Below, piece by piece: positions 12,589 through 31,708 of a stretch of 64,000 bases of DNA. The stretch is from Paralvinella palmiformis (lineage: Eukaryota > Annelida > Polychaeta > Terebellida > Alvinellidae): positions 203,501 to 267,500 of the forward strand of contig JAODUP010000275.1 of assembly GCA_025642065.1 (NCBI GenBank). The letters are read 5' to 3'. A model generated the notes under the pieces. The model worked only from the letters and a program-made list of their open reading frames with translations, searched no databases and had not been told where the DNA came from. Numbering within the stretch: the stretch's first letter is position 1; every line of letters begins with the position of its first letter. Position numbers and translations under genes: made by a program.

Positions 12589-13470
12589 CACAACATTATA
12601 TTTCCATATATTATGTTCCAATTGGATTACGATCAATAATACTGACTACCTGTGTGTATTACCTGTGGCCGACATTTAACCTCATGTATACAATAAATCT
12701 TAAACAACCATTTCTTTAACACAGACCTAAATCAATAAAGATATATGACTAATATCGTCCCCAAATAATCTACTATTAGTAGTACGACAGACTCGCACTC
12801 GCAGTATAAGATATTAGCTCTTTATTCATATAATTATGACCCAAATAAAGAATGGCTCTCAGAATCGTATACCTTAAGACCTGTGTTTGTAAACTTCACT
12901 TCTAAAAAGTTGTTATTATTAGTAAATGATAGCAGTCAGTCAAATATCTGAATGGACTTAGATCCCTCATATTTGAGGATTCACTGCAAAGATCCTCTAA
13001 AAACGCTAATCAAATCTACATTATTATAATTTATTATTATTATTATTAGTTACCAATAATATTTGTATCGACTTTTACATTTATAACACTGAATAACCTC
13101 ACCAATAATCTCTATACAATGGTCTTTTATAACAATAACATTAATGTGTCAAACACATTAGACAGTCTATATATTATATTTGACACTATAATTACAATAT
13201 GATTATGAATCTAACACTACGCACATGCACACACATACATACACACACTCAGACACACTCTGCATGTGTGTCATCCATATTCAGTAGAGATGCTCATTAA
13301 TTGTCATCAACCAGATAGAGATGGGCTAAGATAGATTTGATGTACAGATGAGAGAGACTCACGTAGAACAGACACTAAACATTGACTTGATCTTTACAAA
13401 ACCCAGAATGAACCCACTAATTAGACAACTCACTCACTCATTCACCCAAACATTTATCAAACTGTCCATC
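11630..13470. other. Intronic DNA with CA array and a repeated 100-bp block
   Basis: (CA)n at 12550-12585. The block 12148-12256 (GTAAATATCGTTGTTAACAA ... TATCCTATTTAATCAA) recurs at 15597-15693. Otherwise nothing recognised. Confidence 0.5.
12148..12256. repeat. Dispersed repeat, copy 1
   Basis: Shares AGTAAATATCGTTGTTAACA and TTTATCCTATTTAATCAA with the block at 15597-15693; family unknown. Confidence 0.65.
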
Positions 13471-13590
13471 CAGATCACTACCACCTGAGTTCGAATCTCG
13501 GTGTGGCCATATCTGAAGGGTGTTTAATCTCCGACTTCACTTCATTTAGCCTACTATGTGTACAGGAGTGGCCGTAAAACATCAATCATC
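13471..13590 (+). repeat. tRNA-derived SINE (family A), 5'-truncated
   Basis: Starts inside the tRNA-like head at GATCACTACCACCTGAGTTC (B-box GTTCGAATCTCGG) and runs to GGCCGTAAAACATCAATCAT. Confidence 0.8.
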
Positions 13591-14773
13591 ATCCATCCAG
13601 TTATGACTACACTCTACCCAATTATCCACCCACCCTCCCAGTCTACCCACCTATACTCATCTACCTGCTAACCCACCAACTATAACTTTATAATCTATAT
13701 TGTTTGTTTTAGTACACAACTATTGTATTACTCAGATCTGTAAACATTCTAACATTATTATCTAAAACATTATTGGCTTATTCATCGACGTCCTAAACCT
13801 TTATGGAGATAACCAGTGAACATCTTCGAAATATTTAACTATTAACAACACTTATGTCTACCTTCGCTATCAACTAGACTATCATTAATAATAGATCGAC
13901 AATATCAATATTTTAATGATCATCAACTTTTTTGTCATTTCCTGTCTCCATCTTACTTAATCAGCTACTATCTGTACCTTCTTCTTGTATACTCTCTCAT
14001 AAAGTCCACAAAGTCCAGAGGACTCAGACAGTGATAACATTAACAGTCAGCTCTTCGTTAATCTACACGACAGCCACGTTGTTATCCAGGGATAATAACA
14101 TCAGTCACACCTGACTGTACGGTGACACTGACTGTTGACTGTTACTGGCTTCACAATCAGTCATCAACGCTATAATCACATCGGGAGTATCTGTTTCGTT
14201 TCATTCATGATCAATGATAATAAAACACGGAAAACACATTTATTTGTGACTGTTAATAGCAACAAACAAGTCATCTTCTGACTGTTATTAACAGTCCATT
14301 ATTACGTCATACATCAGATAATGTTATAATTAAACAATTAATAAAAATAACTCAGACATATGACACGTTGAACACCTGAATATAAAAATATAATTAGATA
14401 TAGTTACTGAAGATAATCTCTCTCTCTCTCTCTCTCTGTGAGTGTGCGCGCGCGTGTGTGTGTGTTAATGGGTGTGTTTAAATTATGACTACACACGTCC
14501 ACATTCCTTTTTATGTATATTTATGCAACCAAACACATATCTGTCCGTATAGAAGAATAAAACACATAAAACACACATTCATGTATTTTCACATTGAGTA
14601 CATAGCATATACATAATGTCTAATATAAACACTTAAAAACACTAATGTAGCAAACACAACTCATCACCAAATCATCGAAACATCCCATTTAAAAAAAATA
14701 CATAAATTAATGATTGAGACAAATTCCTCACAATACGCTGTATTACTCGTTACTGGAACAATAAACTACTCAC
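13591..14773. other. Intronic DNA, mostly unrecognised
   Basis: CT run at 14419-14438 followed by GT/GC-rich simple repeats. No further BLTP3 exon found. Confidence 0.4.
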
Positions 14774-22733
<7,960 letters not shown>

Positions 22734-23131
22734 GGTGACAACAAATAGAATGTTCCTAACACATAAACACACATCTTAGACTACACATCGCCACCCAGCG
22801 CCATACTGATACTGCTCGGTAACTCACTAACTGCTCCCGTTTGGCGTTTCGTTCACAGAATGCGGACTTATTATTTTCCCTAAGCCGACGCGAACACTCT
22901 ATTATCCGAGCAGATTGCTTGTAGATCTACTGGTAGATCGTATAATATCAGTAGACGGGATTACAAATTGTAAGCTCTTGATTTGGTTTTAATTTATAAT
23001 GATTCAGTCGGCTGAAACGATACGACTAAATTGAACAAAAAAACAGAAACAACCGAAAAGATACTAAATCGTTTCTGGACAAAACCGGATTTTCTCGCCG
23101 AGCCTGCCCATATCTTGTCCAAGAGTTTTAT
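22734..23131. promoter_or_regulatory. Putative shared promoter between BLTP3 and SSBP1
   Basis: This interval lies between the BLTP3 start codon and the plus-strand side where SSBP1 must begin. It is relatively GC- and CpG-rich for the window (for example 22780-22930, with CGCC, GGCG, CGACGCGAA and TCCGAG stretches) and carries no recognisable repeat. Divergent promoter use is an inference from gene orientation; no TATA box or initiator was assigned. Confidence 0.4.
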
Positions 23132-23297
23132 ATGTCATTGTTCAAGGCTATCTTCGCCTGCATTTTAGTGTTAATATGTAACTTATGATCTAATCAATTT
23201 GATATAGATATACGGACGCTAGTTGAGTTTATATTGTTTTGTTTCGACGCAGTCATACCTAAGACATGTAGACGAAGGGCGTCTCCTAAGGGTAGCA

Positions 23298-23486
23298 CGA
23301 CGCCTCCGTGGTCTAGCGGTAGCGTGCTGGACCACAGATCACTACCACCCGTGTTCGAATCCCGGCGTTGGCATATCTGAAGGTTGTTTCGTCTTTCACT
23401 TCGTATCATTACCTTTGGAATTCGTTCGGCCATTTAGCCTACCTTGTGCACAAAAGTGGCCGTAAAACACCAATCATCATCATCTT
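23298..23486 (+). repeat. tRNA-derived SINE (family A), full length with 12-bp target duplication
   Basis: Head CGCCTCCGTGGTCTAGCGGT with an intact A-box (TGGTCTAGCGG) and B-box (GTTCGAATCCC), body, and tail (CATCAT)n. The direct repeat CTAAGGGTAGCA occurs at 23286-23297 and 23487-23498. This is the best-preserved copy in the window. Confidence 0.93.
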
Positions 23487-23499
23487 CTAAGGGTAGCAA

Positions 23500-23600
23500 A
23501 TGTCACAAACACATGCTTGAGTCAGATTTGGAACCCACAATCTGCATTTTTGCAGCAGGGTGCTCTAATCAATGTGCCATCAGATTGCTATACGGATAAT
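23500..23600 (-). repeat. tRNA-derived SINE head (family B)
   Basis: Minus strand: AATCTGATGGCACATTGATT AGAG (A-box-like) and TGTGGGTTCCAAATCTGA (B-box). Body not identified. Confidence 0.55.
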
Positions 23601-24814
23601 GCAGAATATACCAAAATAAAGACAAATAAAGATGATCTCAGGCTCTCACTAAAACATTTACGGCCCACAGAAGATTACCAGATATAAAATTGTGATTGGA
23701 AATATAATTGAAATGTAAAGATATCAAATCAGAATGGTGCAAAATACCATACACAGAAACGAATGTAACCTCAGAGTAACTCTTCTGAAAAATGTTCAAC
23801 TTGATAAATAGTGGCTAATCAAAGCATGAAATATGGATATGGGGCCATAATAAGGACACAGCATGCTTCACTACAGTATTAACTAAACTTTAAAATCACA
23901 TATACTCGATCATCACCAAAATATATGGATGTACACAGGTATAAAATTCTATCCCACCATATAATTTTATATGTTAATAAAGCAAATCCTTAAGTTATGG
24001 GGAGATATATATATACATACATACATACATACATATGATAAAACGTCCATGCTACCCCAAAATATTTCTCTGTCTAAAATTACCTATTTTCTTAATATGT
24101 GTGTCCTATTTATTTACTGAAATGTGATTTAAAAAATGTCACGGTAATGCTGATATACAAATATTTTGTTTCTGAAATATATATAATACAATTTTAACCA
24201 AATGATTACTCCAGATGGCAAAATCTACAACTTAAGCAATTCATAAAACAAATAGAATATTTTAAAGACTGAAAAGACACACACACACATACATAGATAT
24301 TGGTTGTTTTAAATATATTTTGCTTAACATCAACTAACAAAATTTCCATAATAATCTAATCAACAACAGTGAAATTTGTCTTGCATGTGCAAATATTTGT
24401 GTTGTTTAATTGAGTGTTATGTCATTTCCCCATCTCAAATATACGGTTACAAGTAGTAAATAGTAAAGTAATAACACTTTTCTGCGGGATTAAATACACA
24501 AGTTTTAGATGTGAAATTATAAACATTTCATATCATATTATTTTGATACCATTATAGTAGAAACTATGTTTAACAGAATAACTAGTTTTGTGAGTATATC
24601 CCAAATCACATAACAATATATATATATGTACAGTTTGGAAACAGAGTAGCTAGTTATTTATGTATTATCGCCCATATCATGTGCCGGTTAAGTAAGCAAG
24701 GTCATGTTTATGAGGTTGTTTATGTGTGATATAGTGGTGTAGTTAAAAACAACAAGTAAATTAAGCTTTAACAGAACATCAAGTTTAATCCCATATATTA
24801 TCTACAAGTACGAC
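23601..24814. other. SSBP1 intron 1, nothing recognised
   Basis: AT-rich DNA with short CATA and TA runs (24006-24036, 24617-24627). No exon or known element. Confidence 0.4.
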
Positions 24815-25590
24815 TCACGTCGATCTCGGCCCACGTCGATCTCGGCCCACCTGTTTGGTTGTTAAAGTGGTATTCCTATGTTTTATTTTGTATAATTAAA
24901 TGACCGGCCTAATTAAATATATGTGTGATTGTGTACAAAAATAAAATGTTACTTGAATGTCTACGTGCTTTTACACTTTCTAATTATCATGTCTATATCG
25001 GCTCTAGTTGTTGGGCATATTTAAGTTGTGTGTGTAAACAATGTTGGCGCAGGAAGTTAGAGTCGTTTCAGTCAATAAAATAAAACATTGGAATATATGT
25101 CGTATAGTCAGACCGTAGTCGATCTGCAGAAGATCTTTGTCTTCTGGGCAGAATACAAGAACGGCGACCGTTCTACCTACCAGCTCCTCCGAGCATATAC
25201 CCGCCTATACGGACTACAAGTGTAGGCTTACGTGGGTGGCCTGTTACTCAGTACTGTTATTCAAAATAAACTGTGATATTTATATTATTCCAATATACTA
25301 TAAGCCACACTAGGCCCTATGAATGTATACATATATATATAGAATTATATAGAATTATACATATATAATTATACAAAAAATTTATATATAGTAATTGACA
25401 TGGGCCAAGATCGGCGACATACAAACACACATCTACAAATAACACTTTAATGCAATATGGGATGAAATCAACATATATTTATGATACCCACGTTGATCTT
25501 GGCCAAGTCGATCTCGGCCCATTGACATTATGGTGTGAGCAACTATTTTAATGTTAATCGCTTGGAATGCCTGGGCCGGGATCGACGTGA
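24815..25590 (+). mobile_element. TIR element with repeated CGATCTCGGCCCA subterminal motif
   Basis: The ends are TCACGTCGATCTCGGCCCA (24815-24833) and its inverse with one change (25572-25590), 18 of 19 matching. Further copies of the motif lie at 24832-24850, 25490-25505, 25506-25521 and, inverted, 25401-25417. About 776 bp. The interior has a 41-codon plus-strand frame from ATGTCGTATAGTCAGACC (25098) but no recognised transposase. Flanking target duplication not evident. Confidence 0.7.
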
Positions 25591-25689
25591 TACCAGATAT
25601 ATGGAAAAGAGGCAAAGTCTGTTAATTTTCCAATCTTGCTTTATAATATAATCTAAATCACTGTATCATGTATTACTCTATATGCCCTT

Positions 25690-25960
25690 AGTAGCATTCG
25701 CCCTTCATATCTATTTTCCATGCTTTCTCTAGCGCCCAAGCCCAGAGAGCTCCGTTCATCTGGTTTACATTTGTTGTCTGATCTCAGGGTTAAAACTAAT
25801 ACTGGGATTCGTGTTTTTTCAGTTGCTGTCCCTACTCACTCCCTGAACATGTTACGTCATCAAATAGCACAGTTTCAGTTTTTCAGACTGCTTATCCTTC
25901 CTAAGTTTCCTTTTCATCTGATCATTGTTGATGAACTTTGCATTGTACCTGGACTATGAG
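25690..25960 (+). mobile_element. LINE 3' ORF fragment, decayed
   Basis: Plus-strand frame reads LAPKPRELRSSGLHLLSDLR and VFSVAVPTHSLNML, resembling the end of CR1/L2-type ORF2 (RSLRSS ... FSVAAPxLWNxLP). No 5' part attached. Confidence 0.6.
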
Positions 25961-26087
25961 TTTTCCCAACCCCTGTACTAGGTGTGCTACTGAGCTCGAT
26001 TCTTTTCGAGGATATTGGCACAATATAAGTTTTGTAATTAAGTATTTAAAAAAATTCATCTTGAAACGTGATGTTTCCATACTCAAG

Positions 26088-26275
26088 GTGATGATGATTG
26101 ATATTTTACGGCAACTTTTGTGCACAAGGTAGGCTAAATGGGCCGAGCGACTTCCAAAGGTAATGAGACGAAGTGAAAGACGAAACAACCTTCAGATATG
26201 CCCACGCCGGGATTCGAACACGGGTGGTAGTTATCAGTGGTCCAGCATGCTACCGCTAAACCACGGAGGCGCCCT
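26088..26275 (-). repeat. tRNA-derived SINE (family A) inserted in LINE
   Basis: Full-length copy (head GCGCCTCCGTGGTTTAGCGG, B-box GTTCGAATCCCGGCG). Direct repeats CCATACTCAAG (26077-26087) and CCGTACTCAAG (26276-26286) mark the target duplication within LINE coding DNA. Confidence 0.93.
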
Positions 26276-26931
26276 CCGTACTCAAGCTGGGGTCTGACCC
26301 GAGTGTGATGAATAGCCTGGGGACAGTTACTTCATCAAGGCATGTAAATGTAGCTCTTATGAGGCCGAGCATCATTAAAGATTTCTTAACAACAGTTATG
26401 TTTATGAAACATGAGCTCTTCATCTATGTTCATACCCAGATCCTTTTCCTCAGTGTCTACAGCTAGGGTGACTCCCTTCATCTGGTAGTCATGTTTTGGG
26501 TTTCTGGATCCTAGGTGCAGGACTTTGCACTTCCCCTCATTAAACCCTAGCTATCACTCCTCTGACCACTTCACAAGTATATCAAGATCGGTTTGGATTT
26601 TGTGATGATCCTCCTCTGATGTTATATTACGAAACAGTTTTGTCACTTTTGTGTCATCTGCAAATATCTTTGCAGTACTTGCAACCATTTCTGGGAGATC
26701 GTTGATTAATATCACAAAGAGAATAGGTCCCAGTACACTTCCCTGGGGTATTCCACTTAGGACTTCCGCCAAGGTTAACGGCCTACCATTGACTAATGGT
26801 AACACTCTCTACTTTTGACCAAACAAAAACTGAAAAGTCCCTGATCCACTCGTTTAGCATCCCACTGATGTCATATGCCTCAAGCTTCATGATCAGGCGA
26901 TTATGGGAGACACTATCAGATGCTTTCTTGA

Positions 26932-27039
26932 TGATAATGGTGATTGGTGTTTTACATCAATGAAGCAAAATCGTAGGTGAAACACCCTTCAGATATGCCC
27001 ACGCAGAGATTCGAACACGGGTGATCCAACACACCAAAA
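26932..27039 (-). repeat. tRNA-derived SINE (family A), shortened, inserted in LINE
   Basis: Part of the head and tail of family A; target duplication GCTTTCTTGA at 26922-26931 and 27040-27049. Confidence 0.8.
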
Positions 27040-27747
27040 GCTTTCTTGAAGTCTTACTATGGCTGGATTTTTGTCATCTAATGACAGAACTGCGACAATG
27101 TCACTTAGCTTTTGCGAAGGTCACACCTGGATCATAGAGTAGAGTGGCATCTGTATAAAGAAACAAATTCCACAAATACGGATATGAGTCACGTTCATAC
27201 TCATAACCTGTCGTATTGTGTTATTTCAGGAGGATCTAGTCTATGGCTGTCTTCAAAGTGTTAGCCCATACTCAAACTTCAAATTTTGGTCACTAACGCG
27301 CCAATAACCGAGACAATGTAAATTACCAGTATATGCGGTCAGTTAGTAACTAACTCTGATTGAAAATAAATTAATTAATCAGTAATTATCCCATTATTAG
27401 TGTAAATATGCCCAGAAAAAAATATGTATATGGAGGCGATGCTCTTGGGTACGGGATGTCTTGTTACCAATTCTCCCTTGAATTGAAAGTCACGAAATGT
27501 GCTACTGGGCCCAACAACATTTATCCATAATTACAAAAACCAGATAATTCTATATATAAATATAGATTTTCATTATAAAGCCATGTATAATTATCATCAA
27601 CTTGTTTCACTTCTATTTTCACTGCATGAGTTTAAATAAAAAAATACTATTGATGTCCGTTTGCATCTAGATCTAGAGTCTAGGTGGCTGCTAACACACT
27701 GAAATTTTTCTCCCGATGACTGGATTTCTTAACACTGAAATAGCACC

Positions 27748-27813
27748 GGCCATTAAGCCGCCCCCCCAAAATTAAGGGTCAAAATGTTGACACAAAGTAT
27801 CAGCTTAATGGCC
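27748..27813. repeat. Short hairpin element
   Basis: Perfect 11-bp inverted arms GGCCATTAAGC and GCTTAATGGCC enclose 44 bp that include a run of seven to eight C. Possible mini-MITE; no partner copy seen in the window. Confidence 0.5.
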
Positions 27814-27879
27814 AGGACCTACAATATATATGAGGAGAGTTATATTTGAATTAAAAGACATCATAAAAACACCATCAAG

Positions 27880-28515
27880 ATATATCTCCTGTATATAAAA
27901 AATCAGGACATAAAAGACTCCACCTCATACTTTGGACCAAACAGCAGCAAAATTGAACAAACCCAATGTGTCAAAGATCTTGGTATAAAAATGAGTGACA
28001 CTCTCAGTTTCACTGACCATATAGAGACAGTATGTAACAAAGTTCTACAAAAATGTGGGTGGATCATAAGAACTTTCCATGCCAGAGATATGCACACTAT
28101 GAAAACAGTATGGTGCAGCATAGTCCAGCCACACATAGATTACTGCTCCCAGCTATGGACACCACACAGAGTTGAAGATATCCAGAAAATGTGTCCCTCT
28201 TCAGATCATTGTCCAGTAAGATATACCCAATATCTGAGCTAAATTTTTGGGATCGACTATCTCGGGAGAGTAGGATGGAAATATATTGAATTATATACAC
28301 CTGGAAAATTCTAGAAGGAATTACCCAAAAATTTTGGAATAAGTACAAACTTGATAAATACCTGCAAAACACCCCTGGCAAACAAAAAATACCAGGATAC
28401 ACAATCGAAACCGACACAAACTTCATCACATCTATGAGGAATTCCCGACAAAAGCTCAGCAATACAACTGAGGCGGAGTCACCAACTTGGCCAGAGAGAT
28501 TATACTCTTGAACTA
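27880..28515 (+). mobile_element. LINE 3' fragment (CR1/Jockey-type)
   Basis: Plus strand encodes VKDLGIKMSDTLSFTDHIET and CSIVQPHIDYCSQLWTP, the region after the RT catalytic domain, followed after a frameshift by LNFWDRLSRESRMEIY. It ends in an (ACTA)n tail near 28511-28528. Confidence 0.8.
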
Positions 28516-28583
28516 ACTAACTAACTAAAAAATATATATGCTACACACTGCATATTTGACACATTATTGCTCTTCACTTTCAG

Positions 28584-28674
28584 GTTTTGAGGCAGTGTGG
28601 TCAGGTTAGTCGCCAAATGTGTACAGAACAAGTGACACAAGCCAAATCAGTCCGGGTGTTAACAGGAGAGAGAG
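28584..28674 (+). CDS. SSBP1: SSBP1 coding exon 2 (presequence and start of mature protein)
   Basis: The exon is preceded by a pyrimidine-rich acceptor (CTTTCAG) and followed by the donor GTATAG. It encodes VLRQCGQVSRQMCTEQVTQA and continues to VRVLTGERG, with the last Gly codon split. It is rich in Arg, Gln and Ser, with few acidic residues before TEQ, as expected for a mitochondrial targeting sequence. Confidence 0.8.
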
Positions 28675-28745
28675 GTATAGACACAGAATTGTTTTAAAAG
28701 TTAATTGATTGTGTATAATCTTTACTTGATTTATAAAAAGAAATA

Positions 28746-28787
<42 letters not shown>

Positions 28788-31640
28788 ACCAGTCCTTATT
28801 TTAAACCAGTATTGCATTCCCACAATTGCATCGTAAATTGAATCGAGGTAAAGCAAACCCATTATTTAATGTAAATGAGCGATACGTTCCACACAACTTA
28901 ATTATTACATGAATACAGTGTAATGTTTGTAAGAGTACTCACTGAGAAGTCTGTATCTGAAGACAAACTTCAATTTATATGGTGCCACTGTAGTTGTTAG
29001 TCATCTGTGTTGCTGGATAAGACTTTTCTTTCACCAAGATGAGTCTAGTTGAGGTTCATCCTTTGATGAAAGGCCAGGTTGACAGTCATCTTGTGATGTA
29101 AAGACAGACTGTGAATCATCTGAGTTATCAGAAGATACAGTGGCACATGAACACCGGGCGGTCATGCTGGAGAATGAATCAAGAGATATTTGTTGTAACT
29201 TTTTCTTTTTTAAGAATTTGATCATAAAGTTTCATTTAAGCTCCTAACAAAGTCACTTCATTCCCAGTCAATGTCAATTCTGTTACACTCTTCAATTTTC
29301 AAATGCAAGAAAAGATTTAATGTTGTCATTTGTTTTTTACCTTAAAGAGTCCCTCTGGTTCATCAGATTCTTCTACATCTTTCTATGTCTCTTTAGATGC
29401 ATCAAGATGCTCTGCTCATTTTTCTAATTCTTCAGTTGAAAGGTCTTTTCCTCCATTATCACTACATTAGAAGAACCTTTGAAGTCGCACCTTGACTCGG
29501 GTAGAATTTCCTTCCAAAGTACATTCAGTCAGTTGGTTGAAACTCTCTTCCCAACAGCACCAACAAACTGTATGGCATTTAGGATATTTAAAGAGTGCCA
29601 GTAATCTTTAACAATCGTATCACTGTTTGTGTCTAAAACTTTGACCATTTTTTTCTGAAGGATTCCTTCAGATAATAAGCCTTAAACGTAGCTATAATAC
29701 CCAAGTCCATCAGCTGCAGAAGAAACATTGTATTAGGAGGTATGTGAAGAACATTAACTTTGACCTTTGTCTGCACTTGATCAAAATGTGTCAGATGGCA
29801 AGTATCATTATCTGACACAATAATAGTTTTAGGTGGCAAAGGTTTTGCTTTACAAAAGTTGTACACAAGATTGCAGAAATAGTTGGTATACCAATCCAAA
29901 AAAAGTTCCTGTGTTACTTCAAAAACAGTTCATGCATTACCCATACCTTTCTGTTTGCAGGGTTCCCACGCGCCCTGGAAAACCGGGAAAATAACAAATT
30001 TATTTTCCAGGTCCTCGAAATGTGTCACAGAATTTTACAAAATCAGGAAATGTCATTAGCCTGTAAAACAAAATCCACTTACAACAAAAAAGTCCATGAA
30101 TAAATATTATACCCTGTAGAAGAAAACTTCGATTGTAGAAGAAAAAGAGTACCAGTTTACCACGAGTAGCAGTGTTAGTCTATCTTTGCCTGCTTTAATT
30201 CCTGATGCAGACTTTTCTTCAACTGCAAGAAAGATTCTTGAAGGAATTATTTTCCAATATAATCCTGTTTCATCTACTTTAAAAATAAGATCTTCTAGAT
30301 AATAACCACTTTATACAATTTTCTTAAACTCTGCAGGGAAAGATTTAGCAGTTACAGTATCTGTACTTGCAGTCTGACCAGATATTTTAACACTTCAACA
30401 CGTGTAAACCATCCTTTAATACATAAAAATTTCATTTCTACTCTCTTTCCCCTTCAATTCATCAAAAATATACTTTGCCTTGTCCAAAGGTCTTGCCTGA
30501 TATTCTTTTCAATAATGCAAACAGATTAATTAATTCTTAATTATATGGTTCTGCTCAAATCGACTTTCGCTAAATCCAAACAAAACTAAATGTATTGTTA
30601 TAAGACCTCCATCATTAAAAGGTGATCTTTCCCCAAAACATATATTGATTGAAAACACCCTCTTGCATAGAATAGGCAAAGATTGTGATGAAAAAGCAGT
30701 AAAATTCTTAGGTATTCTGATTGATGAAAATTTAACATAGAAACCTCATCTATCCCACATCAATCAGAAAATATCTCGAGCATTATTCTCCTTAAAACAA
30801 GTTAAACATTTTCTCCCTAAGAAATGCATGAAAACATTATACTATTCACTCATTCATTCTTATCTTTCATACGGAAACCTAGTTTGGAGAAAGGTGACTC
30901 AATCAGCTTTATGTCAGACCATTTTGCTACAAAAACCGGCTATCCGTTTAAGTACAACAGCCATACTGACCCACGTTTTCATAGTTCTCGTATATTAAAG
31001 CTCGCTGACTTAGTAGAATACCAGGCAACACTTTTTGCATTTGATCTTAATACTAAGAAATTACCAATATTGTTTAATGACATTTTCACATTCAATAGAG
31101 ATCTGCCAAACGCCCGTATGACATGACAGTTTATATGTAGCGAAAAACTATAATATATTTGCTAGTAGACTACCATTGGTTAGCATTCCCAAAATATGGA
31201 GTAAATGGAGGAATGTACTGACATACCAAACCACACGGGGTCACTTTAAATATCAACTTAAAACACATATATTTGACACATACAGAGAAAGGGTGAAATG
31301 CTATAACCTACGATACAACGATTGTTAACCATTGAACCCAGGTTATTATCAACCCAGTTACCTCCCATTTTATTAGTTTTCTGTGTGATAGACAAAATGA
31401 CATAGGTCTATACGACAAAATCGTTTTATTATCTCAATTTGTATATTCTTGTCCTGATGCTTCTCTTTTCTCCTCGTCCCTCTTGTGCTCTTATTTATAT
31501 TGCATCTTTAATTGTGATTAACCCTCTCAGTGCTGTGATACTCTTTCAAATATATTTTCCCTCATTTTGGCCTAATTTCAAAACCAGCGTAAGTCTGAAT
31601 CATCATAAACTAAACTGCCTTAAAATGGGAGGTTGACTCC

Positions 31641-31708
<68 letters not shown>

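Larger units (their letters stand above)
25930..27180 (-). mobile_element. CR1-like LINE fragment (RT), interrupted by two SINEs
   Basis: Minus strand encodes LAEVLSGIPQGSVLGPILFV (RT motif B), then STAKIFADDTKVTKLF (FADD, catalytic motif C), and on to HLGSRNPKHDYQMKGVTL; earlier residues near 26880-27130 belong to the same RT. SINE insertions at 26088-26275 and 26932-27039 split it. Frames are broken, so it is dead. Confidence 0.85.

Noticed and set aside
23298..23371. Possible genuine tRNA gene with A and B boxes
   Set aside because: The same head is attached to an identical body in many copies and has a target duplication, so it is a SINE.
25020..25290. Possible LTR (AATAAA-like site and CAGTACTG near 25245-25275)
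   Set aside because: No second LTR, primer-binding site or gag/pol; the surrounding inverted ends better fit a TIR element.
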